Positions 16,354 through 25,141 of a stretch of 64,000 nt of DNA are shown here, piece by piece; within the stretch, counting starts at the first letter, position 1, and each line of letters begins with the position of its first letter. Location: the NCBI RefSeq assembly GCF_017115165.1, contig NZ_JABXKF010000048.1, forward strand, positions 62,001 to 126,000. The letters run 5' to 3'. The stretch is from Nostoc sp. LPT. GTDB lineage: Bacteria; Cyanobacteriota; Cyanobacteriia; Cyanobacteriales; Nostocaceae. Made by a program: the position numbers and the translations under genes. Below the pieces are notes generated by a model. The model saw nothing but the letters and a program-made list of their open reading frames with translations, made no database searches and was not told where the DNA came from.

Positions 16354-16728
16354 TCAAAGCCAATCTCGATAAGCAGATATTTCATTTACGCTGATTTCAA
16401 ACGGCGTCCCTTTGCCAAATGGCGGATAAACGCGAATTTTGCCATTGCTAGCAAACCGCTCTAACCTATTACCCAACTGGGGAATATTGCTGACGATATG
16501 CCAGTAAGATACTAAGTCAGGGCAATCAATAATTAGTGTGAGGATGCTAGTATTTGTTGTGAGATACCACTGACAATTAGACAACAGTACTCGCGTAATG
16601 CGATCACAAGCTTGATAAAAGCATCTGCCAGTAGACTGTTCTAGCTCCATTTGCAGCATTCCATCCTGTTTTGTTACCTCAGCGGGAGGTAAATCATCGG
16701 GAGGAAGCAGGTATAGTTTAGAAGACAT
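16354..16728 (-). CDS. Conserved-looking hypothetical protein, 124 residues
   Basis: I do not recognise a family. The protein is soluble, with no signal peptide or membrane segment, has a predicted mixed alpha/beta pattern and several aromatic residues (QWYLTTN, SYWHIVS), and ends YRDWL. Its ATG (16726-16728) overlaps the last 11 bases of the luciferase-like monooxygenase gene upstream on the same strand, so the two are probably translated from one mRNA and may act together. No catalytic motif is apparent. Confidence 0.65.
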   Translation of the reverse strand: MSSKLYLLPPDDLPPAEVTKQDGMLQMELEQSTGRCFYQACDRITRVLLSNCQWYLTTNTSILTLIIDCPDLVSYWHIVSNIPQLGNRLERFASNGKIRVYPPFGKGTPFEISVNEISAYRDWL

Positions 16729-17725
16729 AATTTCGCACCTCTTGGTTGTAGCGTGTCAAACTCTCAAGATTTTTTTGCATATTTGAAGACGAGGGTTTGA
16801 GTGCTAGCGTACCTAAATCTAATTCGTCCTGAAATTTCTTGATTTTGTCTCGACAAGTCTCCACATCACCGATAATTGAGTTCTCAATCAAATAGTCTTC
16901 ATCGAAACAAATATTTGTGCGATCAAATGCTTTTTGGTTGGGATTCGCATTATTCTGCAATAGTTGAGCCGAATTAGCTTTCATTTTCTGGCTAAATTTG
17001 TGAATGAAAGGTAACGCTTCACTCACCGCCTCGTCAAATGTTTTGCCAACAAAAAAGAAGCGTGCCAGCACAAAGTTTTCCGCACCACTAGAATTTAAGG
17101 CTCGATATTTGCTAACAGTATCCTTTAATCTTTCTAGGGAAAATGGCGGCCCACCCATCAAGCTGAAGGAATGTTTAGCAGCCAACTCGATACCGTCATC
17201 ACCACCAGTCGCAACATAGACTGGGATTTGACTTTGCAATGGTTTCGGGTAAATTGTCAAGCGATCGCATTGATAATATTGCCCATTAAATGATACATCA
17301 GTTTCATATAAGAGCTTTTGAATCAATGCGATCGCCTCTAGCATCTTGGGACGGGATTCACTTGGGAGTGTCGCAAAATGCTTGTTTTGTTGAGGAAAGG
17401 GGCCGCCTTTGGCAACTCCAAATAATAATCGTCCATTGCACAGGTTATCCAAAGTGGCAATATCTTCCGCTACCCTAATGGGGTTATGGAATGGCAGCAA
17501 CACCGCCGCAGTGCCTAATTGGATAGTTGAAGTCAATCCTGCCAAGTGTGCCATTAACACCAACATGGACGGGCTAAGATTAGATTCACTAAAATGGTGT
17601 TCACTCACCCACGCTTCCTCAAAACCTAAGCTTTCTGCCTGTTTTACCAGTGCAACTTGCTCAAAGATGGCACGATGAGCATCTTGGTGAAAATTATCGT
17701 AATTGCAGAAAATTCCAGTTTTCAT
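16718..17725 (-). CDS. Luciferase-like (LLM class) flavin-dependent monooxygenase
   Basis: The sequence matches bacterial luciferase-like monooxygenases of the F420/FMN TIM-barrel type: an opening KTGIFCNY, the block EAWVSEHHF around residue 37, then LGTAAVLLPFHNPIRVAEDIATLDNL and GRLLFGVAKGG, where the flavin phosphate is usually bound. Such enzymes oxidise an organic substrate with O2 and reduced flavin; the substrate here cannot be predicted. The ATG at 17723-17725 was chosen because homologues begin near MKTGIF. The frame is open to 17794 with another ATG at 17762-17764, which would add 13 or more residues. It overlaps the following 124-residue gene. Confidence 0.88.
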   Translation of the reverse strand: MKTGIFCNYDNFHQDAHRAIFEQVALVKQAESLGFEEAWVSEHHFSESNLSPSMLVLMAHLAGLTSTIQLGTAAVLLPFHNPIRVAEDIATLDNLCNGRLLFGVAKGGPFPQQNKHFATLPSESRPKMLEAIALIQKLLYETDVSFNGQYYQCDRLTIYPKPLQSQIPVYVATGGDDGIELAAKHSFSLMGGPPFSLERLKDTVSKYRALNSSGAENFVLARFFFVGKTFDEAVSEALPFIHKFSQKMKANSAQLLQNNANPNQKAFDRTNICFDEDYLIENSIIGDVETCRDKIKKFQDELDLGTLALKPSSSNMQKNLESLTRYNQEVRNYVF

Positions 17726-17870
17726 TAGTGTTGATACTTTGTATTCACCGTAGCTGCTGATCATTCTAGTGGTCGACAGGTTTGTAGTAAGCACTAAAGT
17801 GCTTAAATATTTGAGGAATCAAGTCCTCTTAACAAAAGCATTTACCCCTCTCAATTAATGCGATGAATCA

Positions 17871-18233
17871 CTAAGTCGCAACCCACTGCAACTCCAACCA
17901 TAGGCGTGGGTTGTTCTCTTTGACCTTCGACATTGGATCGCGCAATAATCGCTTGGCATTCATGCAAACAACCTGGATTAGACCCATATTGTCTGCTACT
18001 TCTCTGAGTATTTCTTTTTGAGCTTGCACGCAGGAAATCATTTCGTCAGAGCAATAAATTCCTATATATTGCAAACGTCTGGCAGGTCGTCCCCAAAAAC
18101 AGGTGATGACTTTCACATAACACCCATCCAGCAATTCTCCAACTTGCGGGTAGTAATGGTTGACGACTCTTGTGAATTCTTTGGCTAAGATATCTTCAGC
18201 AATCATTAGAACTGATATTTCTGTAGCGTCCAT
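17871..18233 (-). CDS. Hypothetical protein, 120 residues
   Basis: No family recognised. It is a soluble protein with a Cys-rich middle (CYVKVITCFWGRPARR, then IGIYCSD) and a basic C-terminal part (AKRLLRDPMSKVKENN) ending LELQWVAT. The ATG at 18231-18233 was preferred to the GTG three bases upstream. It stands alone, separated from its neighbours on both sides by AT-rich sequence. Confidence rests only on length and reasonable composition. Confidence 0.5.
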   Translation of the reverse strand: MDATEISVLMIAEDILAKEFTRVVNHYYPQVGELLDGCYVKVITCFWGRPARRLQYIGIYCSDEMISCVQAQKEILREVADNMGLIQVVCMNAKRLLRDPMSKVKENNPRLWLELQWVAT

Positions 18234-18236
18234 CAC

Positions 18237-18589
18237 GCTATTTAATATAACATAATTTTATCAGTTAAATATGACAAAATAGTGTAACAAGCTGGAATAA
18301 AATATTAAATATTACATAAAAAAAGAGGTGTACCTCATTCGAGATCGCCTCAGATTTGCGTAAAGCATCTTTATATTAAAAATTCGTAATTCCTAATTCG
18401 TAATTCGTAATAATATTTGCAGAATCGCCAACGTAATTATATTATATATAGATTAGGATTTAAACCCTAACCATAATAAATGCTACAACTTTTAGAAGTC
18501 ACTGACTCTAAGTCTTGATTTAATTACGAATTACGAATTACGAATTACGAATTATTGTTGAATTCTAACTTTTGAATTTTCAATTATTA
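18237..18589. repeat. Intergenic region with inverted clusters of TTCGTAA heptads
   Basis: AATTCGT heptads run in one direction at about 18379-18410 and in the opposite direction (ATTACGA units) at about 18523-18556, so the 180-bp stretch can fold into a long imperfect hairpin. No gene is visible. The same heptad recurs at 8140-8160 and 25297-25340. Confidence 0.75.
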
Positions 18590-18901
18590 TTACCGAGCAT
18601 TGCGTTCGCAAACTAAGACCTCTGCGATGATATCCGGCACATTTACAAAGTCTGTAAATCCTTCAGAACCAAGGATTGGTGAAATAAATGTATAGTTTGG
18701 ATCGCACACTCCATTGTCATATACTTGAATAAACCACCTATCGGGAAATCCTTCTATACCTAGTTCCACAGTGTACCAACTCTCCCCAATCAGACGAGAG
18801 TTAAAGATTGTAAACCAGTCTCTGTTCTCTTCTGAAATATTCCAGTCTGCCATGAGCAGTTCTAAAGCTATTTGTCCCGCATCCGTTGAAGTCAACAACA
18901 T
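18590..18901 (-). CDS. Hypothetical protein, 103 residues
   Basis: No family recognised. The protein is acidic, with several Trp residues (ADWNISEENRDWF, SWYTVELG, DRWFIQVYD) and a predicted beta-rich middle, and has no signal peptide. It is the last of three minus-strand genes (19647 to 18590); only two bases separate its ATG from the stop of the 93-residue gene upstream, so translational coupling is likely. Confidence 0.6.
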   Translation of the reverse strand: MLLTSTDAGQIALELLMADWNISEENRDWFTIFNSRLIGESWYTVELGIEGFPDRWFIQVYDNGVCDPNYTFISPILGSEGFTDFVNVPDIIAEVLVCERNAR

Positions 18902-18903
18902 TT

Positions 18904-19185
18904 TTACTCCTTATTTGCAACTTCAGGATTTACAACTTCAGTATTGGGAACTTCCGGGTATAAACCTAATTCTTTAGCTAGCTCACGCGCCACAAAAAAT
19001 AAAAATTGGGCACCATCTTGATTGCCTTCATGGGCAAACATAGTTGCTACTTGTAACATTGTTTGTACTAAACCGGAATCAATCAATTCGGGCTTAGATT
19101 CTAAAATTTCTGGTTCTTGACCATTAGGGCATTTAAGTAACTCATCAATCAGATTAAAATACAGCTGTTCACGTTGTTCTGTCAT
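18904..19185 (-). CDS. Stand-alone small helical protein resembling the N-terminus of cyanobacterial CHAT/TPR proteins
   Basis: The 93-residue sequence (EQREQLYFNLIDELLKCPNG..., then LIDSGLVQTMLQVATMFA, then a final helix ARELAKELG) resembles, from memory of the family, a short helical domain often found in front of TPR and CHAT-protease domains of large cyanobacterial proteins. Here it stands alone, with a low-complexity tail of repeated PEV/NTEV units. It is the middle gene of a compact three-gene group with a membrane protein upstream and a 103-residue unknown downstream. The function is unknown; an adaptor role is a guess. Confidence 0.6.
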   Translation of the reverse strand: MTEQREQLYFNLIDELLKCPNGQEPEILESKPELIDSGLVQTMLQVATMFAHEGNQDGAQFLFFVARELAKELGLYPEVPNTEVVNPEVANKE

Positions 19186-19224
19186 GGTAATTTTGTTGAT
19201 TTGAGTGAGTAAATTGTGAATAAG

Positions 19225-19647
19225 TTACTGTTCGATACTTTGGTGCCACAGTCTTTCCAACATTTCAACTTGTTCTTTTAAGACAGCAGCACGATGAACA
19301 AGATATCTGTCGTAAAAAAGAATTCCTAACCCAACACAAATGGGGGTTAACAGGAAGAACCATTGTAGGATAGTGGCAAATTTATATTGTTCAGCAACAG
19401 TCAGCATTTGATGAACCACATTACGATCGGAAGATTGAATGCTAGTCTGAGGGGAATGTGTACCCTCTGTCTGGGGAGCCAAGGCGGGAGCATCTGTAGT
19501 TGTGTTGTTAACTTCACAAGCTAAATTCTGAGATTTTACTAACTCCAGATGTCGCTCCCAAACGATGCCAAATACTACTAGTTCTGGTGAAAGCACTGCT
19601 AAGGTAACGACGCAAACTGTGAGAAAATTTAAAAGTTTGGCTTTCAT
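19225..19647 (-). CDS. Membrane protein with two transmembrane segments, 140 residues
   Basis: A hydrophobic N-terminal segment (about residues 8-28) and a second one at about 94-112 (LQWFFLLTPICVGLGILFY) flank a 65-residue polar loop rich in Ser, Thr and Gln, with the C-terminus a short charged helix (LKEQVEMLERLW). The loop would lie outside the cytoplasm if both segments span the membrane. The ATG at 19645-19647 is preceded by GAGGGAGAG, a clear ribosome-binding site. It is the first gene of the three-gene minus-strand group. No family recognised. Confidence 0.65.
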   Translation of the reverse strand: MKAKLLNFLTVCVVTLAVLSPELVVFGIVWERHLELVKSQNLACEVNNTTTDAPALAPQTEGTHSPQTSIQSSDRNVVHQMLTVAEQYKFATILQWFFLLTPICVGLGILFYDRYLVHRAAVLKEQVEMLERLWHQSIEQ

Positions 19648-20665
19648 CTTGGCTCTCCCTCGCTAGGTAGTATGCACCTAGTAAGAAAATATCTTTTGCT
19701 GTTTATCTAAAGTAGTTGTATATTTCTACTTATCAAACAGTTTTGATATTAAAATATGTGTAATTGGTAATTTTCATAATCGTTAGTTTTCAGTTATTTT
19801 TCTCATTACCACTGATCCCTGACTAATAAAAAGTTACCAACCTTTTCACAAAACGTAGGATTATTCAGTCAGAAGTAACGCACTTAGATTCGGTAATCTG
19901 GTTTTATCCTACTCTCAAAAGAGAGATTAAGAAGTCCCCCCTAGTTCACTAAGCTTGCGCTCAGGAATGTTGGGGGGTAGAGGGGAATCTCTGCGTAAAT
20001 CCTATACGATTTATATCAGCCGCTCTCCACAAAACAGTTTACCCCAGCCCTGTTAAGATTATTAAATTCATTAAAATAGTACTCAAAGCCTATAAGCCTC
20101 ACCTAATAAGTATTTTAAAAATTCATTGGGGTATGGGTGCTAGTGTTTTTCGGACGGGGTTCTAGTATTTCCGAGGTGGGGTTCTGGTGTTTTTGCACTC
20201 AACTTTAAAGCAATGTAGGCAATGGTTAAAGACTATTTTCGATGTAATTTTGGACTGAGAAAATCTGTACTCAAAAGAAAATATTAATGTCTCTTGATAA
20301 AGATAGAATAATAAATCAGGAAAAGCAATTAAATATTTTGAAAATCAATTATATTTTCCTAACAAATAGAAAATAAATAAAAAAATATTTATATATACAA
20401 AATTAAAAAAGTTAAATCTCAGCCCAAGAGACAATAGTCAGCAATTCCAAATGGTAAAATAGAAGAATGATAAGCTAGCCTCTTCTCAAGTGAGAATCAA
20501 TGGGAATATCTAATAAAAGTTCTTCCTAAGCTTTCATATTGTGTGGTTTAGTTAGAATACATACTATATGCACTCATTGGCATGAAACGGCAAAATAAAG
20601 ACATCAAAGCTTATTGTTATAAGTAAATACTCTGTACTAAGATTTAGGATTTTAGGAGTTAAATA
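19648..20665. other. 1-kb AT-rich intergenic region upstream of cysK
   Basis: No convincing gene is seen. At 20133-20199 there are three imperfect tandem units of about 22 bp (GGGGTTCTAGTATTTCCGAG-like). Around 19910-19990 there is a purine-rich stretch with GGGGGGTAGAGGGG. The region between the units and cysK is very AT-rich and should contain the promoters for the divergent three-gene group and cysK. Confidence 0.5.
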
Positions 20666-21625
20666 ATGCGGATTGCTCAAGACGTAACACAACTGATTGG
20701 ACGAACTCCTTTAGTTCAACTGAACAAGATTCCTCAAGCTGAGGGAGTAGTAGCAAGGATAGTTGTTAAATTAGAAGGGATGAACCCAGCGGCTTCGGTA
20801 AAAGACCGCATTGGGTTAAGTATGGTACTATCGGCGGAAGCTGCTGGCTCAATTTTCCCAGGAAAAACCATTTTAGTTGAACCTACTTCCGGTAATACAG
20901 GAATTGCTCTAGCAATGGTAGCAGCAGCGCGTGGCTACCGTTTGATTTTGACGATGCCAGAGACTATGAGCCAAGAACGACGGGCTATGCTTAGAGCTTA
21001 TGGTGCAGCTTTGGAGTTGACACCAGGAACTGAGGGTATGCGGGGAGCAATTCGCAAAGCCGAAGAAATTGTGGCTAATACTCCTAATGCTTTTATGCTG
21101 CAACAGTTCCGCAACCCTGCTAATCCCAAAGTTCACCAAGAAACCACCGCCGAAGAAATTTGGGCAGATACAGATGGGGAAGTAGATATTGTTATTGCTG
21201 GGGTAGGTACTGGTGGAACGATTACTGGGATTGCAGAAGTACTTAAACAGCGCAAGCCGACTTTTAAGGCGATCGCAGTTGAACCCAGCAATAGCCCAGT
21301 CCTCTCTGGTGGTGAAGCCGGGCCACATAAAATTCAAGGTATTGGGGCCGGATTTATCCCAGATGTTCTCCGCCTAGAATTGGTTAATGAAGTAATTAGA
21401 GTCAGCGATGAACAAGCGATCACTTATGGGCGACGTTTGGCAAAAGAAGAAGGCTTATTGTCTGGCATATCCTCTGGTGCAGCTTTGTGTGCTGCAATTC
21501 AAGTAGGTAAACGTCCAGAAAATGCCGGACGTTTAATTGTGATGATTCAGCCTTCCTTTGGCGAACGTTACCTCAGCACACCCATGTTTCAAGATTTATC
21601 TTTAGAAACTGCTGCGGTGCGTTAA
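20666..21625 (+). CDS. cysK: Cysteine synthase (O-acetylserine sulfhydrylase)
   Basis: This PLP enzyme makes cysteine from O-acetylserine and sulfide. The 319 residues show the PLP lysine in ASVKDRIG (Lys46), the substrate-binding [11 protein letters not shown] loop, the phosphate-binding GTGGTITG near residue 178, and the IGAGFIP segment. The length and the order of motifs are normal for the CysK/CysM family. Nothing in the sequence separates the CysK from the CysM subtype with certainty. The start ATG has AGGAG about 10 bases upstream. It stands as a single gene between long non-coding regions. Confidence 0.95.
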   Translation: MRIAQDVTQLIGRTPLVQLNKIPQAEGVVARIVVKLEGMNPAASVKDRIGLSMVLSAEAAGSIFPGKTILVEPTSGNTGIALAMVAAARGYRLILTMPETMSQERRAMLRAYGAALELTPGTEGMRGAIRKAEEIVANTPNAFMLQQFRNPANPKVHQETTAEEIWADTDGEVDIVIAGVGTGGTITGIAEVLKQRKPTFKAIAVEPSNSPVLSGGEAGPHKIQGIGAGFIPDVLRLELVNEVIRVSDEQAITYGRRLAKEEGLLSGISSGAALCAAIQVGKRPENAGRLIVMIQPSFGERYLSTPMFQDLSLETAAVR

Positions 21626-21628
21626 AAA

Positions 21629-21663
21629 GACAGGGGGACAAGAGAGTAATAAACCTCCCTGTC
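21629..21663 (+). terminator. Hairpin just after cysK
   Basis: GACAGGG (21629-21635) pairs with CCCTGTC (21657-21663), starting three bases after the cysK stop codon. A short pyrimidine-rich tail (CTTCTCATTT) follows. This is a plausible weak terminator. Confidence 0.45.
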
Positions 21664-21734
21664 CTTCTCATTTGGCTCTTACATAAATTAATACAACTTA
21701 CCTTTTGAGGTGCGATCGCATCTCATATTACATT

Positions 21735-21932
21735 ACTAGTACAGCACGGCGTAAATAAACCACCCCTTCGGGTGACGCTCGCAGGCTCGCTAACGCTGCG
21801 CTAACGGCAGTTCCTCATGGGGGGAACCCCCAAGACCGGACTGCCTCACCATTCCAAATCAACCAAACGGTTATACTGCATTCGTTTTGAATTTTAAATT
21901 TTGAATTTTGAATTCCGGCTTGCGGTACTAGT
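21735..21932. mobile_element. MITE-like dispersed repeat, copy 1 (with nested small repeat)
   Basis: The element begins ACTAGTACAGCACGGCG and ends with the near-complement, CGGCTTGCGGTACTAGT, giving imperfect terminal inverted repeats of about 17 bp. Inside are TAAATAAACCACCCCTTC, a stretch like AAACGGTTATACTGCATTC, and GAATTTTGAATTTT units. The same order occurs at 48889-49000, where the central 84 bp or so are absent. The extra central part includes a 34-bp dispersed repeat (21773-21806). It has no coding capacity. A transposase acting on these ends is not in the window. Confidence 0.7.
21773..21806. repeat. 34-bp small dispersed repeat, copy 1
   Basis: The unit begins TGACGCTCGC and ends CTGCGCTAACG; it recurs at 25264-25297 with three differences. 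It lies inside the MITE-like element and is absent from that element's second copy, so it was probably inserted there. Confidence 0.75.
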
Positions 21933-22397
21933 GCTTCTAACTCCTTGACATTCCCACGGCTGCGTAAATATTGCTACGCTCATTCACCCTCAAAGCCGTA
22001 GTATTATTGTGCATAACTTGCCTATATTGGGTTGCCCCGATTACAGTTTTTATAGTTCATGCTTGTCCGAACTATAGATATAGCGCTTCTGGGTTGAGTG
22101 CAATACAGACCTAATAAGAACAGCCCCTAACCTTATAAAAAGATTTATTTTCTCCAAACTCTTGCTGTCTCGGTGGGTAAAGATTAACATATCTGTGGGC
22201 AGAAGCAATATCTTCTTAAATCAACCCTAACAACAGTGAAAACCTTGGGCTGTCTATTTTAAAACTTGTTTAGTACCAGTTAAGCTTATCTGCATATAGT
22301 GACTTAAGACCATTACCTGCTAGGTTATAAATCAGTACAGACTATACTATAGACAATTTCCTCAAAACTCTTTCCAGCTTTAAAATCAGAGGTATCA
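21933..22397. other. Intergenic region upstream of the NYN-domain gene (no gene)
   Basis: I see no gene. A short imperfect palindrome, TATAGTTCATGCTTGTCCGAACTATA, occurs at about 22051-22076. Nothing else can be assigned. Confidence 0.4.
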
Positions 22398-23093
22398 ATG
22401 ATTATAACTAATTTTAGCAAACAAAGAAATGAATTTAAGGAATCTAAAGTACTCAAAACTAAACCACATTGGCAAGGGCAAAATTTGAGCGATACTGCTG
22501 TCAAAGGTAAAGATACCAAGATGCGAGATCCTGCACCTGATAGTTCGATTTTGAATAACTTAAATCGTGGTCGAGTTGCTATTTTTATTGATGGCTTAAG
22601 CCTGTTCCATACAGCCTTACAACTCGGCATAGAAATTGACTACGTTAAATTGCTTTGTCATTTAACCAGCGGTTCAAGACTGTTGCGTGCTTTCTTTTAT
22701 ACTGGGGTTGATATCAGTAATGAAAAGCAACAGGGTTTTCTCTTGTGGATGCGTCGTAATGGCTATCGCGTAGTGGCAAAAGAGCTTATTGTACCAACAG
22801 AGAATTTCAAAAAATCAAATCTGAACGTAGAAATTGCTGTAGACATGATAACTTTAGCTCCTTACTATGATACGGCGGTTTTAGTCAGTGGCGATGGAGA
22901 TTTAGCTTATGCTGTGAACGCTGTCAGCAGAATGGGGGTTCGAGTGGAAGTAGTCAGTCTGCAAACAACGACTAGTGAAAGTTTGATTGATGTTGCTGAC
23001 TGCTTCATTGACCTCGATAGTATTAAAACACACATTCAAAAAGATTCTAATCTTGGTTATAGCTATCGCACGCCGTCAAATTCAAACCTCTAA
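22398..23093 (+). CDS. NYN-domain (LabA/DUF88-like) putative ribonuclease
   Basis: The protein (231 residues) has the NYN/PIN-like fold signature with three acidic clusters: IFIDGLSLFH (near residue 62), NVEIAVDMI (near 145) and VSGDGDLAYAV (near 170), which would bind catalytic metal. NYN proteins of the LabA type are single-stranded RNA or tRNA nucleases or regulators; in cyanobacteria LabA affects circadian output, but orthology is not claimed here. About 55 residues before the domain are poorly conserved, so the start is uncertain; an internal ATG at 22521 is an alternative. It is followed by a two-component pair on the same strand after about 100 bp of repeat-like sequence. Confidence 0.82.
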   Translation: MIITNFSKQRNEFKESKVLKTKPHWQGQNLSDTAVKGKDTKMRDPAPDSSILNNLNRGRVAIFIDGLSLFHTALQLGIEIDYVKLLCHLTSGSRLLRAFFYTGVDISNEKQQGFLLWMRRNGYRVVAKELIVPTENFKKSNLNVEIAVDMITLAPYYDTAVLVSGDGDLAYAVNAVSRMGVRVEVVSLQTTTSESLIDVADCFIDLDSIKTHIQKDSNLGYSYRTPSNSNL

Positions 23094-23193
23094 TTAAAAA
23101 GAGGAGGAGAGTAGGAGACACAGGGACGCATAAAAGATATCTCGGTGTCTCCCTGTCTCCACTCTGCCCATTTTGCTCGACCCTATATTTCAG

Positions 23194-23904
23194 ATGGATA
23201 TTTTAATAGTTGAAGATGAACCAGAAATAGCTCATTTAATCGAACTCTCTTTAGAAAAAGAAGGATTTTTTTGTCGCACTAGCCGCGATGGCATGAATGC
23301 TTTGCGGATGTTTCAAGAGCAACCACCTGATTTAATCATTCTAGATTTAATGATTCCTGGTTTGGATGGGTTGGAAGTTTGTGCCCGAATTCGCCAGAAA
23401 CCAGGTGCAAAAGATCCATACATTTTGATGCTCACGGCTAAGGGTGAGGAAATCGATCGCGTCATCGGTCTATCTACTGGTGCTGATGATTATATGGTCA
23501 AACCCTTTAGCCCCAGAGAGTTGGTAGCTAGGGTGCGGGCACTATTACGGCGTAGCCTCCGCCAAGGGGGACAACATCAAGTCAATCGTACCCAACACTT
23601 TATTGTCGATGTAGACCAGCGCACTGCCAGTCGCCAGATGAATTCTCAAGAAGTTGAAATTTTGGACTTAACTACCCTAGAATTTAACTTGCTAACCACC
23701 TTTGTCAGTAATCCTAGTCGAGTTTGGAACCGCACTCAACTAATTGATAAACTTTGGGGAGATAATTTTTTTGGCGATGAACGAGTGGTAGATACTCATG
23801 TAGCTCGGTTACGAAAAAAGATTGAACCCGATCCGGCAAATCCTACTTTTATTAAAACTGTTGTTGGGGTGGGCTATAAATTTGAAGATCCTCTGGTAGC
23901 GTAA
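23194..23904 (+). CDS. OmpR/PhoB-family response regulator
   Basis: The receiver domain (1-120) has the acidic pocket residues near the start (IVEDE), the phosphoacceptor Asp51 in LIILDLMIPG, and LTAKG with the conserved Thr and Lys. The C-terminal winged-helix domain (about 135-235) ends with VVDTHVARLRKKIEPDP and VGVGYKFE, typical of OmpR-type DNA binding. The open frame reaches a TTG at 23173, but the ATG at 23194 gives the normal family start, MDILIVEDE. The next gene, its likely partner kinase, starts 5 bases after the stop codon. The signal and the target genes are unknown. Confidence 0.95.
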   Translation: MDILIVEDEPEIAHLIELSLEKEGFFCRTSRDGMNALRMFQEQPPDLIILDLMIPGLDGLEVCARIRQKPGAKDPYILMLTAKGEEIDRVIGLSTGADDYMVKPFSPRELVARVRALLRRSLRQGGQHQVNRTQHFIVDVDQRTASRQMNSQEVEILDLTTLEFNLLTTFVSNPSRVWNRTQLIDKLWGDNFFGDERVVDTHVARLRKKIEPDPANPTFIKTVVGVGYKFEDPLVA

Positions 23905-23909
23905 ATATT

Positions 23910-24998
23910 ATGAAGATGGGGCTGAGAGGGCGCCTATTTTTCTCCCACTTAGTAGTAATGATCGTGGGGGTAGCTAGTCTGGTGAGCATCAGCAAAATCT
24001 CTTCCCCCCGTTTATTTGTCTTACATTTGGAAGGATTAGAAAATCAGGGGTTCGACTTAATCAATGTCCGTGCTGAATTGGTGACAGGATTTGAACTTGC
24101 TTGGCAGCGAAGCACTCTTTGGTCAGTCTTAGTCGGCACTACCGCCGCCGGAGGATTGAGTTACTGGGTATCCAGACGGATTATGCAGCGATTGACCGAG
24201 ATGGAACAAATCACCCAAAAATTTGCTGCTGGTCAGATGGATGCACGACTACCTGTGTCTGATATTCCAGAACTTAGTGGACTGAGTACCAGTTTCAACC
24301 GAATGGCAGCCAGCTTAGAGGGCGTAGAAGCGCGGCGGCGAGAAGTGATTGGAGACATGACCCATGAATTACGAACACCATTAACTGTGGTGCGTGGTTA
24401 TTTGGAAGAACTGGCTGATGGGGAAATTGAAGCGTCTCCTGAAATCTATCGGCGTTTAGCTAAAGAAACTCGACGCTTAGAGCGCTTAGTGAACGATTTA
24501 CAAGAACTATCTAAGGCAGAAGCAGGTTATCTACCAATTAATATCCAACGGGTAAATTTGCATCCGTTGTTAGAGTCATTAGTGGAGAAATTTTCCGACC
24601 AACTATTAGAAGATGGGCCAGTTTTGCTGTTGCAATGTCCATCTGTGCTACCTCCTGTATTGGCAGATATTGATCGCACGGAACAGGTATTGGTTAATCT
24701 GCTAGGTAATGCAGTACGTTACACTAACAAAGGTTCAATTACCATTGCTGTTGGGATTGAAGCATCTCAACTCTCGATTGCGGTTAGTGATACAGGCATT
24801 GGTATTGCTCCAGAAAATTTGCCTCATGTGTTTGAGCGTTTCTGGCGAGCTGACCAATCGCGCGATCGCCATTCGGGAGGTACTGGTATTGGTTTAACTA
24901 TTTCCCACCGTTTGATTGAATTACAAGGCGGTCAAATTCAGGTAGAAAGCGAATTGGGAGTTGGTAGTACGTTTCGCTTTTTTCTGCCTTTGGCCTGA
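23910..24998 (+). CDS. Membrane-bound sensor histidine kinase
   Basis: The 362-residue protein has an N-terminal membrane segment (about 10-30), a very short periplasmic loop (about 30 residues), a second segment (about 70-90), HAMP (90-140), HisKA with His152 in MTHELRTPL, and HATPase_c with N box (NLLGNAVRYT), G1 (DTGIGI), F box (FERFWR) and G2 (GGTGIGL). All catalytic elements are present. The short outer loop suggests that it senses a membrane or intramembrane signal rather than a bound ligand. It is adjacent to the response regulator, so the two almost certainly form a cognate pair. Confidence 0.95.
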   Translation: MKMGLRGRLFFSHLVVMIVGVASLVSISKISSPRLFVLHLEGLENQGFDLINVRAELVTGFELAWQRSTLWSVLVGTTAAGGLSYWVSRRIMQRLTEMEQITQKFAAGQMDARLPVSDIPELSGLSTSFNRMAASLEGVEARRREVIGDMTHELRTPLTVVRGYLEELADGEIEASPEIYRRLAKETRRLERLVNDLQELSKAEAGYLPINIQRVNLHPLLESLVEKFSDQLLEDGPVLLLQCPSVLPPVLADIDRTEQVLVNLLGNAVRYTNKGSITIAVGIEASQLSIAVSDTGIGIAPENLPHVFERFWRADQSRDRHSGGTGIGLTISHRLIELQGGQIQVESELGVGSTFRFFLPLA

Positions 24999-25141
24999 GT
25001 TGAGCCATAAAACCTTGAAATCCCAGGGATTGACACAAGGTAGTCACGGCTGTGTCATACCCAATTGCTAATTTGAAAGTATCGAAAATCTTGGTTTGTT
25101 AATGAATGCCAGGATTTTAGAAATGCATAGAGTGTAACATT

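Noticed and set aside
22398-23093. Calling the NYN protein LabA
   Set aside because: The NYN motifs are clear, but several paralogues exist in cyanobacteria and orthology cannot be settled by eye.
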